A stretch of 64,000 nucleotides of DNA from contig JAEZVO010000068.1 of assembly GCA_023443125.1 (NCBI GenBank), positions 3,004 through 67,003 of the forward strand, given 5' to 3'. This DNA is from Actinomycetes bacterium (lineage in GTDB: Bacteria; Actinomycetota; Actinomycetes; Propionibacteriales; Propionibacteriaceae). Position 1 is the stretch's first letter. Each line of letters starts with the position of its first letter. The position numbers and the translations under genes are program-made. This document shows positions 15,578 through 23,129 of this stretch, in pieces. The notes beneath the pieces were generated by a model. It was not told the origin of the DNA and did not search any database. It saw only the letters and a list, made by a program, of their open reading frames with translations.

Positions 15578-17188
15578 TTACTCGACGGGTTCGATGTCCG
15601 CCTGCTCGGATTCGGGGATCTCGTCGACGAGCACCGTCGTCATGCGCTGCAGCACGTAGACGAGGATGCTCATGACCACCAGCGTGGCGATAAGGCCAGG
15701 CAGGACGCTCTTCGTGGTAGCCGCAACGAAGTAGCCCACGAGTGCGGAGCCCGCAGCAACCATCGAGTACGGCAGCTGGGTTTCGACGTGGGTGATGATG
15801 TTCGCCTGCGAACCCGTGGCCGACAAGATAGTGGTGTCGGAGATCGGCGAGATGTGGTCGCCCAGCACTGCGCCGGCAAGCACCGCGCCCAGAGCCGCAA
15901 TGAGCAGGTCGTCCGCGCCAAGGTTCAAAATGATATCGCCCGCAATCGGGATGAGCAGCCCGAACGAACCCCACGAGGTACCCGTCGAAAAGGCCATGAA
16001 CCCTGCGGCAACGAACATCACCGGTAGCAGCCAGGCCGGTGGCAGGTCAGAGCTCTCCACGAGATGAGCGAGGAACTCGCCGGTGCCCAGCGAACCGATG
16101 AGCGCGCCGAGTGTCCATGCCAACAGCAGGATTGCGATAGCGGGCCACATCGACTTAAAGCCTTCCCAGAACCCTTGCAGCACGGTCTTCCACGTGAAGT
16201 CGTCGTTGTCCTTCGTGGCTTTCCAGTAAAACCACAGTGCCAGCAGCAGGCCGACGCCGCCGCCAATCACGAGCGATTCGGTGAGCATGGTGCTGCCAAG
16301 TGCGTCGACCGGGTTCGGGCTACCAGACGAGATGTACCCGGTGAGGTACATCGTCGTGACGACAGCGATGATGAGCCCGATAAACGGCACGATGAGCGCA
16401 CGTTTGGCGCCGTCGTCGTGGATGGGCAGATCTTCCGACAGCTCGCCGGGGATTTCAGCGCCCTCTTCATGCACGTCGGCGTGCTTGATGGCGCGACGTT
16501 CTTCCGTGCGCATGCTGCCGATGTCGAGCTGCAACAACACGGCGACGATGACGAGCACGAGGGCAGCAATGCCGTAGTAGTTCGCGACTGCCGCGCCGAG
16601 AAAGGTGCCGAGGTCGCTCTTGTCCAGCGAAGACTTGGCAACCACGGGTGCAAGAAGCGCCATGATGCTGGCGCCCCATGACGAGAACGGCACCAGCACC
16701 GTCATGGGCGCAGCGGTCGAGTCGACGATGTAGGACAGCTTCGCTCGCGAGACGTTGTGGCGGTCGGTGATGGGGCGGGACACCTGGCCGACGGCAAGGG
16801 CGCTGAAGTAATCGTCGATGAACAGCACCAGTGCGAGCACCAACGCCAGCAGCTGCGCACCGCGTCGCGACTTGATTCGCTTGGACGCCCATTCCGAGAA
16901 CGCCGCTGTGCCCCCCGACATAAAGACGAACGACGTGATGGCGCCCAGCATCACGAGGAACACCAGGATGAACAGGTTGTATGTGCTGAAAGCGCCCTCT
17001 TCCCAGAACTGGGCGGCAAACCCGTTCCAGATTTCGACGAACATGCCAAGCGGGTTGAAGTCGGCCAGCAGCAGTGCCGCGGCAATGATGCCCAGACCGA
17101 GGCTGATCTTCACCTTTCGGGTAGCGATGGCTAAAACGATGGTGACGACGGGAGGAAGGATGGCCAGCCAGGGGTACTGTTCGATCAT
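15578..17188 (-). CDS. Na+/H+ antiporter, NhaC family
   Basis: This 536-residue, roughly 11-13-span transporter has the NhaC-type features FIDDYFSALAVGQVSRPITD, DSTAAPMTVLVPFSSWGA and a C-terminal GDHISPISDTTILSATG motif containing conserved polar residues of the ion path. The family exchanges sodium, or malate/lactate in some members, for protons. The central cytosolic loop is acidic. The length is longer than Bacillus NhaC, but the loop order is intact. It heads a two-gene unit with the DUF2332 gene. Confidence 0.88.
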   Translation of the reverse strand: MIEQYPWLAILPPVVTIVLAIATRKVKISLGLGIIAAALLLADFNPLGMFVEIWNGFAAQFWEEGAFSTYNLFILVFLVMLGAITSFVFMSGGTAAFSEWASKRIKSRRGAQLLALVLALVLFIDDYFSALAVGQVSRPITDRHNVSRAKLSYIVDSTAAPMTVLVPFSSWGASIMALLAPVVAKSSLDKSDLGTFLGAAVANYYGIAALVLVIVAVLLQLDIGSMRTEERRAIKHADVHEEGAEIPGELSEDLPIHDDGAKRALIVPFIGLIIAVVTTMYLTGYISSGSPNPVDALGSTMLTESLVIGGGVGLLLALWFYWKATKDNDDFTWKTVLQGFWEGFKSMWPAIAILLLAWTLGALIGSLGTGEFLAHLVESSDLPPAWLLPVMFVAAGFMAFSTGTSWGSFGLLIPIAGDIILNLGADDLLIAALGAVLAGAVLGDHISPISDTTILSATGSQANIITHVETQLPYSMVAAGSALVGYFVAATTKSVLPGLIATLVVMSILVYVLQRMTTVLVDEIPESEQADIEPVE

Positions 17189-17463
17189 GGGCGCCTCGGG
17201 TTGGGGATGCGAGAGACAGATATTACCAGTGAGGCTGCACCCGGCACCGAGTTCGCACTTGTGGACTCTGTGAAGTCGAGAACCCTAACCCACAGCAACC
17301 TGTGTTCGTGTAATCTCCAAACCATTCCTCTTCGAAGGCAGTCGGGGCGCTGTCCGGCGAATACACAGCGTCGCGGTTTCTTCATGCTGAGGTGTGTTGT
17401 TCGCCGGCTCGGCTGAGCGCAATGTGTGCGTTGGCGGGGCCACCCAACCTGAAGGAGTAGCGC

Positions 17464-18615
17464 GTGATCGACAACGGACTCGTCATGATCGGTGTCATCA
17501 TGGCCCTCGCAGCCACGCTTATCGTCCTTGAGCGCAAGACTGAATCGAAGTTCTTCAAGTACGTGCCGGGCATGGTGCTGATGTATCTGCTGTGCGCCAC
17601 GCTGAACTCGCTGGGTGTGTTCGGTAGCGCTGAGGAAGTCACAGCCCCCTTGGGCGAAGTCAAGAGCGTTGCGCTGCCCGCCATGATCTTCCTATTTCTC
17701 TTCGGATGTGATCTGCGCAAGATCATCAAACTCGGACCCAAGCTGCTGCTCACGATGGCCGTGGCGAGCGCATCGCTGTTTGTGGCCGTCGTCGGCGTCT
17801 ATTGGATCTTCCGCGCAGCCCTCGGCGACGGTTCGTGGAAGGTGTTCGGCGCGATGCTCGCTTCCTGGACTGGCGGCAGTGCCAACATGGTCGCGGTGCA
17901 GGACATTCTGCAAGGCCCCGAGACGCTCTTCGGCTACGCCCTGATCACCGACACGCTGGTGTACTCTGTGTGGCTGATGGCGATGTTCTCCTCTGTCGCG
18001 GTCTCCGATCGATTCAACAAGTTCACCAAGGCGGGCGATACCTACCTCACGCGCCATGAGGGCAACCTCGACACAGAAAAGAAAACGATCACGCTCGAAT
18101 CGTTGGCCATCAGCAGCTTCGGCGCCATCGCCGTCGCGTGTTTCTCAATCTGGTTGGGCAAGATGCTGCCGGATATCGGCGACGTGATTAACTCGAGCGC
18201 TTGGACTATCATCATCGTCTCGGTGCTGGGCCTGGTGGCCGCGCAGACGCCACTCGGGAAGCTGGCTGGTACCGACGAAGTTGCCACCTTGATGCTGTTC
18301 CTCGTCATCGGCCAGATTGCCTCCGGGTCGGATTTCTCGGCCATCACGCAGGCGCCGCTGTACATCGCGTGCGGCTTCCTGGTGCTGCTCATCCACGCGA
18401 TCATCATGGTGATCTATGCGAAGCTCTCCCGCACCGAGCTCTTCTCCTTGGCCGTCGCGTCCACCGCCAACATCGGCGGCGTGGCCTCTGCGCCCGTCGT
18501 GGCTGCGGCATACAACAAGGCTCTCGCACCCGTCGGCGTGCTCTACGGCCTGATTGGTGCGCTGCTCGGCACATGGATCGGGCTTGCCGGCGCGCAGGTC
18601 ATGGCTGGGTTCTGA
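17464..18615 (+). CDS. DUF819 (YjcL-like) membrane protein
   Basis: The 383-residue protein has about ten membrane spans and the DUF819 core ASWTGGSANMVAVQDIL, followed by a second half with STANIGGVASAPVVAAAYN. The two internally similar halves suggest an inverted-repeat transporter of the DUF819/YjcL type; the substrate is unknown. The GTG start has GAAGGAG eight bases upstream. A dipeptide epimerase follows 26 bp later, so transport of cell-wall peptides or their products is a reasonable guess from context. The 275 bp before it contain nothing I recognise. Confidence 0.85.
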   Translation: MIDNGLVMIGVIMALAATLIVLERKTESKFFKYVPGMVLMYLLCATLNSLGVFGSAEEVTAPLGEVKSVALPAMIFLFLFGCDLRKIIKLGPKLLLTMAVASASLFVAVVGVYWIFRAALGDGSWKVFGAMLASWTGGSANMVAVQDILQGPETLFGYALITDTLVYSVWLMAMFSSVAVSDRFNKFTKAGDTYLTRHEGNLDTEKKTITLESLAISSFGAIAVACFSIWLGKMLPDIGDVINSSAWTIIIVSVLGLVAAQTPLGKLAGTDEVATLMLFLVIGQIASGSDFSAITQAPLYIACGFLVLLIHAIIMVIYAKLSRTELFSLAVASTANIGGVASAPVVAAAYNKALAPVGVLYGLIGALLGTWIGLAGAQVMAGF

Positions 18616-18641
18616 GGCGGGTTGTCATCGTGGCTGTGCTC

Positions 18642-19805
18642 ATGACAGACGAGATTCTCCATGTTGTCGACGTCCGGGTGCACGGGCACCGCTCGCCCCT
18701 CACTAGACCATTCATTACGGCAGCGCGCCGAACCGATGCGGTGGACTACGTCGTTGCCGACGTCGAACTGGCCACGGCTGAGGGCTCCGTCGTCGGGCAG
18801 GGTTCTGCTGCGGAGACAGTGAAGGTGACTGGTGAGAGTGCGCAGACGATCATGCGAGCAATCGGCGGTCCCGTTCGAGATGCGTTGGTGGGCGTCCGTG
18901 GCACGCTGCGCGAGCTCACCGACGCGCTGGTCGCCGCTACGCCCAACGCGACCAGCGCGAGGGCTGCCGTCGACGTGGCTCTGCACGATGCGCTCGCCAA
19001 GGCGAAGGGGCTGGCGTTGGGCGAGTTACTGGGGAGTCTCGCTGAGCCCTCGCTCGATGCCGACGCCGTGCGCGAGGGTCTGCGTGGTTCGATGGCAAAC
19101 GACATGACCGTGAGCCTGGATACGCCGGAGTCGATGGCCCGCCACGCGCGCGAGGCGGTCGCAGACGGGTATTCGATCCTGAAGATCAAGCTCGGAGCTG
19201 ATCCCGAGGAGGATCGTCGGCGCCTCGGGGCTGTGCTCGACGCGGCACCGGATATACGGTTGCGTCTCGATGCGAACCAGGGCTGGGATGCCCGCGACGC
19301 CATCGCGCTGCTGCACCGTTTCGTGGAAGATGGCTTGCCGATCGATCTGATCGAACAGCCCGTACCCCGCGCAGACGTCGCGGGGCTTGCGCAGGTAAAA
19401 CGGGAGTCGCCGATCCCGATCATGGCCGACGAGGCCGTGTGGTCACCGGATGACGCGAAGCGTCTCATCGACGCCGACGCAGCGCACCTGCTGAACATCA
19501 AGCTGGCGAAGACGGGCGGGCTGCAACCTGCGCTAGAGATTGCTCAGCTCGCATACTCAGCGGGTCTGCAATGCATGGTGGGGGCCATGATGGAGCCGCG
19601 CATCTCGATTACTGCAGCTGCCCATCTGGCGCTGATGCATCCGGCTGTGACGATGATTGATCTGGATCCCCCAGCTTGGTTCGCCCACGATGTGCCCGAG
19701 GGAGGCTACGTCGAGCGAGACGGGATGCTGAGCCTCCTGCCCGGCCCCGGCCTCGCGCTGCCCCTCCTGGACGCAGCCACCGACCCGCTGCCTTCCCACA
19801 CCTGA
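18642..19805 (+). CDS. dipeptide epimerase, enolase superfamily (L-Ala-D/L-Glu epimerase-like)
   Basis: The 387-residue protein belongs to the muconate-lactonizing/AEE branch of the enolase superfamily. The KxK base is in ILKIKLG. Metal ligands are in RLDANQGW, LIEQPV and MADEAVW, the opposing lysine is in NIKLAKTGG, and the substrate-loop segment is GAMMEPRIS. Such enzymes epimerise the L-Ala-D-Glu released from murein. ATG 18642 was chosen; GTG 18630 and GTG 18636 are upstream alternatives. The stop overlaps the first unit of a repeat cluster. Specificity for Ala-Glu is inferred from family and the DUF819 neighbour. Confidence 0.87.
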   Translation: MTDEILHVVDVRVHGHRSPLTRPFITAARRTDAVDYVVADVELATAEGSVVGQGSAAETVKVTGESAQTIMRAIGGPVRDALVGVRGTLRELTDALVAATPNATSARAAVDVALHDALAKAKGLALGELLGSLAEPSLDADAVREGLRGSMANDMTVSLDTPESMARHAREAVADGYSILKIKLGADPEEDRRRLGAVLDAAPDIRLRLDANQGWDARDAIALLHRFVEDGLPIDLIEQPVPRADVAGLAQVKRESPIPIMADEAVWSPDDAKRLIDADAAHLLNIKLAKTGGLQPALEIAQLAYSAGLQCMVGAMMEPRISITAAAHLALMHPAVTMIDLDPPAWFAHDVPEGGYVERDGMLSLLPGPGLALPLLDAATDPLPSHT

Positions 19806-19902
19806 TGCTTGAGTAGCCGCTTCGCCCCTCCCTCGATGATTGAGTAGCGCCCGCACCCCCACCGATGATTGAGTAGCCGCGAAGCGGCGTATCGAAATCA
19901 CC
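19803..19902. repeat. palindromic repeat cluster, left copy
   Basis: Three units share the core GATGATTGAGTAGC (the first as GATGCTTGAGTAGC). The last unit is a full palindrome: GATGATTGAGTA, a CCGC-GAA-GCGG hairpin, then GTATCGAAATCA. The first about 50 bp recur almost exactly at 20549-20600 on the other side of the putative toxin-antitoxin pair. This looks like the interspersed TTGAGTA...TATCGAAA palindromes of actinobacterial intergenic regions. Confidence 0.8.
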
Positions 19903-19954
19903 CACCGAAGACGGCGTGTCGAACCCAGCCACCTGCGCGTCTCGATGCAGAGCT

Positions 19955-20206
19955 TCAGGCCTTAGCGTACTTGGCGTGAGCGGCTTGACGGCTGACGCCG
20001 AGGGCCGCACCGATGGCCTCCCATGTCTGCCCTTTGGCTCGGGCTCGGGTGACCGCTGCAGCGAGCGCTTCGTCAGCTGCTGCTGCTGCACGTCGAGCAG
20101 CAACAATCTCATCGAATGCATCGCCGTCAATTTCGGTGACGATGTCGGGGCCCGCCCCGTCGTGAGCGGTCTCGAATCGGATGGAGTCCTGGTCGTTGAT
20201 GTGCAT
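19955..20206 (-). CDS. small helix-turn-helix protein, probable antitoxin
   Basis: The 83-residue product has an acidic N-terminal half, an alanine-rich helix and a C-terminal helix-turn-helix (GQTWEAIGAALGVSRQAAH). ATG 20206 is fixed by AGAAGG eight bases upstream, overlapping nothing; the GTG at 20215 lies too close to that site. It starts 15 bp after the stop of a 75-residue gene and is probably cotranscribed with it. The order toxin-like then HTH protein, small sizes and repeat-flanked location suggest a toxin-antitoxin pair of HigBA/BrnTA-like layout. No direct evidence of toxicity can be read here. Confidence 0.66.
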   Translation of the reverse strand: MHINDQDSIRFETAHDGAGPDIVTEIDGDAFDEIVAARRAAAAADEALAAAVTRARAKGQTWEAIGAALGVSRQAAHAKYAKA

Positions 20207-20221
20207 GGCGATCACCTTCTG

Positions 20222-20449
20222 TCAGGGCCAGTACTTGGCGCGAGCGGGCATAGCGTGGACGATTGCTCCGGTACGGCCGATGCCGACCTCAAGCATGGCG
20301 GCGTTCTCGGCAGGGCCGATGATCATCACCATTTCATCCTCAGTAAGGAGTGTCTTGACCCGGTTCCGCATCGCGTGCCGAATATCTGCATCGCTGACGC
20401 CGTGCTTATAGGCGCTGCGCCAGATCACGATCTCCATGGTGTCAACCAT
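20222..20449 (-). CDS. small protein, probable toxin partner of the HTH gene
   Basis: The product is about 75 residues: MVDTMEIVIWRSAYKHGVSD, then DIRHAMRNRVKTLL, a beta-rich middle (MVMIIGPAENAAMLEVGIG) and the ending VHAMPARAKYWP. The KHGVSDxDIxHAxRN start and IHAMPAR end recur in small actinobacterial proteins encoded beside HTH antitoxins. The size and charge resemble BrnT or RelE-like ribonucleases, but I cannot assign a known fold. The start is 20449 (MVDTMEI) or 20437 (MEIVIW). Confidence 0.6.
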   Translation of the reverse strand: MVDTMEIVIWRSAYKHGVSDADIRHAMRNRVKTLLTEDEMVMIIGPAENAAMLEVGIGRTGAIVHAMPARAKYWP

Positions 20450-20548
20450 TCCAGACAGTAGGGCGCCCGTCAAGATAACCAGACAACTCGTCACGCCCAT
20501 ATAAGTGACGACATGATTCGTCCCTGGCGGCGGCACTCGCGCCTCTCC

Positions 20549-20625
20549 CGATGATTGAGTAACCGCTTCGCCCCTCCCTCGATGATTGAGTAGCGCCCGC
20601 AGGGCGCGTATCGAAATCATCCCCG
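20549..20625. repeat. palindromic repeat cluster, right copy
   Basis: Two units of the same family as at 19803-19902. The second is a complete palindrome: GATGATTGAGTA, stem GCGCCC-GCA-GGGCGC, then GTATCGAAATCATC. The outer parts are constant while the inner stem differs from the left copy (CCGC/GCGG), yet both stems remain paired. This compensatory change implies selection for the hairpin or a gene-conversion-like family. Confidence 0.8.
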
Positions 20626-20660
20626 GTTCTTCCGACACGCCTCCTCCGGCGGCTACTCAT

Positions 20661-21470
20661 TCAGTTCAGCGTTAGAAGACCATTGGACAACAGCGCACTC
20701 GCGAGGGCCTCGATTGTTTCGTTTGCTTCTGCCTCGCCCATTCCCGACGTCATCACCGCGAGCGCTATCCCGGCATCCCCGATGAACGCAACGTCGTGGC
20801 GGATGCCGGGGATCTCTCCAGATTTTGAGCCATGGTCGACGGCATGTGGAATCGCCCGCGCAATCACGGAAATCTGTTGATCTCGCAGAGCCGCGAGTGC
20901 CACCGCTTGCGTCTCCTCGCTGAGGAATGTGTCGTACCGAATCGCGTGCATCGTCGAGGAAAGGTCGATGGCACAAGTCTCATTCGTGAGCCCACGAGCG
21001 ACGGCTACCGCATCGCCGATCTGCCTCTCCACCTTTGTTCCCACCAGCTTGAGCCGTCGACATACGTCGGCAATAGCGTTGGGAAAGTTTGGCAACAGTG
21101 CCAGACACATGTTGGTGGCCTCGTTGCTCGACCGGGAGATCATCAGATACACCGCCTGCTCGACGTTGAGCGGATCACCCTCTTCCGGGAACTCAGGATG
21201 GAGGTGATCGCCGGTCAATGTGAAGGGTCTCCCATCGCACCCGGTAAAGGTGCGTGTGGCCGTGAGCTCGTCGTCGAGACGCAGCTCGCCCGCCTCCACC
21301 TTCTGCAGCACTGCAAGCATGATGTGTAGTTTGATGGTGCTCGCCGCGTAGTAGCGCCGCTGACTACCCCGTACGGCAAGCGGCTCACCTACCGCATCGA
21401 GAAGCGCATACGACACCGACGGGGGACCCTCCACGCGGGCCGTGCTGCTACGCCAGGAGTCGTCGTTCAC
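20661..21470 (-). CDS. class A beta-lactamase-like serine hydrolase
   Basis: The product is about 269 residues and has the three serine-lactamase motifs in order: SxxK as STIK (AASTIKLHIM), SxN as SSN (ISRSSNEATN), and KSG (HGSKSGEIPG) in place of KTG. No signal peptide is visible from the chosen GTG at 21470, so it may be cytosolic, unlike secreted beta-lactamases. The frame extends upstream to 21578 with low coding quality. Roles in peptidoglycan turnover or esterase activity are as likely as resistance. Confidence 0.78.
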   Translation of the reverse strand: MNDDSWRSSTARVEGPPSVSYALLDAVGEPLAVRGSQRRYYAASTIKLHIMLAVLQKVEAGELRLDDELTATRTFTGCDGRPFTLTGDHLHPEFPEEGDPLNVEQAVYLMISRSSNEATNMCLALLPNFPNAIADVCRRLKLVGTKVERQIGDAVAVARGLTNETCAIDLSSTMHAIRYDTFLSEETQAVALAALRDQQISVIARAIPHAVDHGSKSGEIPGIRHDVAFIGDAGIALAVMTSGMGEAEANETIEALASALLSNGLLTLN

Positions 21471-21613
21471 GGCTCCACTGTAGCGGTGGGGAGACGGGTG
21501 CACCGATACATCGGTGTTGTGACCCCGACGCAGCTTAGGGTGATGGAGAGCGCAACCACCTGAGCGCTCACGCCACACCCAATCTTCTAGTCACCCAGGG
21601 GAACAGGACAGAG

Positions 21614-21838
21614 ATGGATAACACGGACGACAACAAGCAGGAGAAGAAATCCGGGTCGAAGGACTTATGGGTCATTCCCATTGCCATCGTGCTCCCTTTG
21701 CTCACTCTGCTTGTGTAGTTCTTCATCAATGGGAATGACGACGATGAGCCCGACGACAAATCCTCCACGGGCCACATTTCGGTCGTTCAAGAGCAGCGTC
21801 CACAGCAGCAGTCATCACTGCTGCTTGCTACCGCTTGA
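21614..21838 (+). pseudogene. small membrane protein gene interrupted by an in-frame amber codon
   Basis: From ATG 21614 the frame encodes MDNTDDNKQEKKSGSKD, then a hydrophobic segment VIPIAIVLPLLTLLV and TAG at 21716-21718. The same frame continues as FFINGNDDDEPDDKSS and on to TGA at 21836, giving 73 sense codons in total. The residues after the stop look like a natural continuation of the membrane helix and an acidic tail. I read it as an intact 73-codon gene with one nonsense mutation. A genuine 34-residue peptide is the alternative. Confidence 0.5.
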
Positions 21839-21904
21839 TCGCTGAATTGCACTGCAACACACAAGCCGGGTCTAAGCCCGATTGCACTTGCTCGTACAGA
21901 CTGG

Positions 21905-22300
21905 TCACAGGCGTTGCACCGGTTGGCTGGTGATCGAAGCGATCAATTCAAAATCTTTGTCAACATGCAACACCACGCGTCCAGTGATCTCGGCAGTGGC
22001 AGCGATGAGCAGATCGGGAACGGAAGGAGCTCGGTGCTGCCCCCGTTCAGCCAGAAGGCCCTGCACCTCGAGTGCTCGGTCCTCGATGGCGGGAGTCAGG
22101 TACTCAACTGGCATGGACGAAATCGGCGGCAGACGGAACATGCGTTTGTGGTCGACCACGTTCCGCGCCGAAAAGCCCACTTCGAGGCGGGTGAGGTTAG
22201 AAATCGCCACCAAGCCGCGGCCGATGCGATTGGCCCACTCCGCAGCATCCGGGTTGGCCGCGAGGCGCACCAAGGCTGACTTGTCGACGAGCCAGGTCAT
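21905..22300 (-). CDS. vapC: VapC-type PIN-domain ribonuclease toxin
   Basis: The 131-residue protein has the PIN acidic set: Asp in WLVDKSAL near the N-terminus, Glu in TRLEVGFSA, Asp in VPDLLIAATA and Asp in HVDKDFELIA. VapC toxins cleave tRNA or rRNA. The ATG at 22300 overlaps the upstream vapB stop by four bases (ATGA), the usual coupled arrangement. Confidence 0.92.
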   Translation of the reverse strand: MTWLVDKSALVRLAANPDAAEWANRIGRGLVAISNLTRLEVGFSARNVVDHKRMFRLPPISSMPVEYLTPAIEDRALEVQGLLAERGQHRAPSVPDLLIAATAEITGRVVLHVDKDFELIASITSQPVQRL

Positions 22301-22518
22301 GACCACGCGTCCGCCATGACTTCATCGTCGCCCAGATCCTGCAACAGCTGCGTCATGGTTTCCAGGTCTTCCACTGCGACCGGCGTTGAGCATCGGCGAG
22401 CCTGCTGCTGGAGCTGTCTGCGCAAGAAGTCAGCGCGCGAAAGCCCCGCTCGCCGGGCTTGCTCATCCAACAGTTCGAGGTCTTCTTGCGGAATGTCGCG
22501 AATCAACACGTTGGGCAT
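22297..22518 (-). CDS. vapB: VapB-type antitoxin, ribbon-helix-helix
   Basis: The 73-residue protein starts MPNVLIRDIPQEDLELLDEQ and contains RAGLSRADFLRRQLQ, a ribbon-helix-helix DNA-binding N-terminus followed by an acidic C-terminal tail (DLGDDEVMADAWS) that would neutralise VapC. AGGAGG five bases before ATG 22518 decides the start. A perfect palindrome 12 bp upstream is the probable self-operator. Confidence 0.9.
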   Translation of the reverse strand: MPNVLIRDIPQEDLELLDEQARRAGLSRADFLRRQLQQQARRCSTPVAVEDLETMTQLLQDLGDDEVMADAWS

Positions 22519-22530
22519 GTCCACCTCCTG

Positions 22531-22550
22531 CTGATATCAAACGATATCAG
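22531..22550. promoter_or_regulatory. vapBC operator palindrome
   Basis: Perfect 8-bp arms, CTGATATC and GATATCAG, are separated by four bases just upstream of the vapB ribosome-binding site. Ribbon-helix-helix VapB proteins bind such palindromes with VapC for conditional autorepression. Confidence 0.68.
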
Positions 22551-22559
22551 GCATCGTGG

Positions 22560-22670
22560 CGAGGTCTTGGGCATCGCCGCATCAGCCGCCATGACAAGGT
22601 GCCGCACTGTCTCGGACAACGACCACTCCTCGCTGACCTGCTCATCCATCGAGCCGGACAAATCACGAGC
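22560..22670 (-). pseudogene. remnant of a DinB/DUF664-like gene
   Basis: On the minus strand the frame reads SGSMDEQVSEEWSLSETVRH then LVMAADAAM. The EEWSxxETxRHLVxAxDxW pattern is the N-terminal helix and metal-site region of DinB-superfamily proteins. The similarity stops about 30 codons on, where the frame runs into the vapBC operator and control region; no C-terminal part is found. It is therefore a fragment, probably left when the toxin-antitoxin module replaced the rest. The remaining part of this 430-bp gap (22670-22890) shows nothing else I can identify. Confidence 0.42.
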
Positions 22671-22893
22671 TCTCCTATCGGGAGGCTTGTCGAAACTTGC
22701 CTCGGCGACTGGGTTGCTTAGGGCCCCAACGCCGTGATCGGCACGACGCAGACGCCATCGGGACGCCGGTATGTGTATCGACCGCCTGTCACGACAATGA
22801 GATCGATAATCCGTCACAACTGAAATCGATACTTCGTCAATTCCCGAACTGGCGACTACCACCAGGGCAACCCCTGGGAGCCCAAGTCATCAC

Positions 22894-22937
22894 AAAATGG
22901 AGAATGCCCCGCCTGGTGGCGGGGCATTCTCCATTTT
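22894..22937. terminator. strong hairpin downstream of tRNA-Val
   Basis: Perfect 20-bp arms from AAAATGGAGAATG through CCCCGCC surround the four-base loop TGGT. A-run on one side and T-run on the other make it a bidirectional intrinsic terminator. It begins 12 bp from the 3' end of the minus-strand tRNA. Confidence 0.88.
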
Positions 22938-22948
22938 GGCATCTGACG

Positions 22949-23022
22949 TGGGCGCAGAGGGACTCGAACCCCCGACTCCCTGCTTGTAAGGCAGGTGCTC
23001 TAACCAACTGAGCTATGCGCCC
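22949..23022 (-). tRNA. tRNA-Val(TAC)
   Basis: The acceptor arm GGGCGCA/TGCGCCC, the anticodon stem CCTGC/GCAGG with loop CTTACAA (anticodon TAC) and a T-arm with TTCGAGT can all be formed. Discriminator A is present and CCA is not encoded, unlike the tRNA-Arg in this window. Decodes GUA and related valine codons. Confidence 0.93.
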
Positions 23023-23129
23023 GGAACCGAGCACACTCTAGTGCCTCTTACGCCGCCTCGCCACTCGTCGGCTTTAGCTCCTTGCGGCAAGGCAGTAGCC
23101 TTGCCGAGGTGACGTCGAGAGGAAGGCAC

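Noticed and set aside
20661..21470. True antibiotic-resistance beta-lactamase
   Set aside because: KSG replaces KTG, no signal peptide is seen, and no regulator is nearby; called only as a lactamase-like hydrolase.
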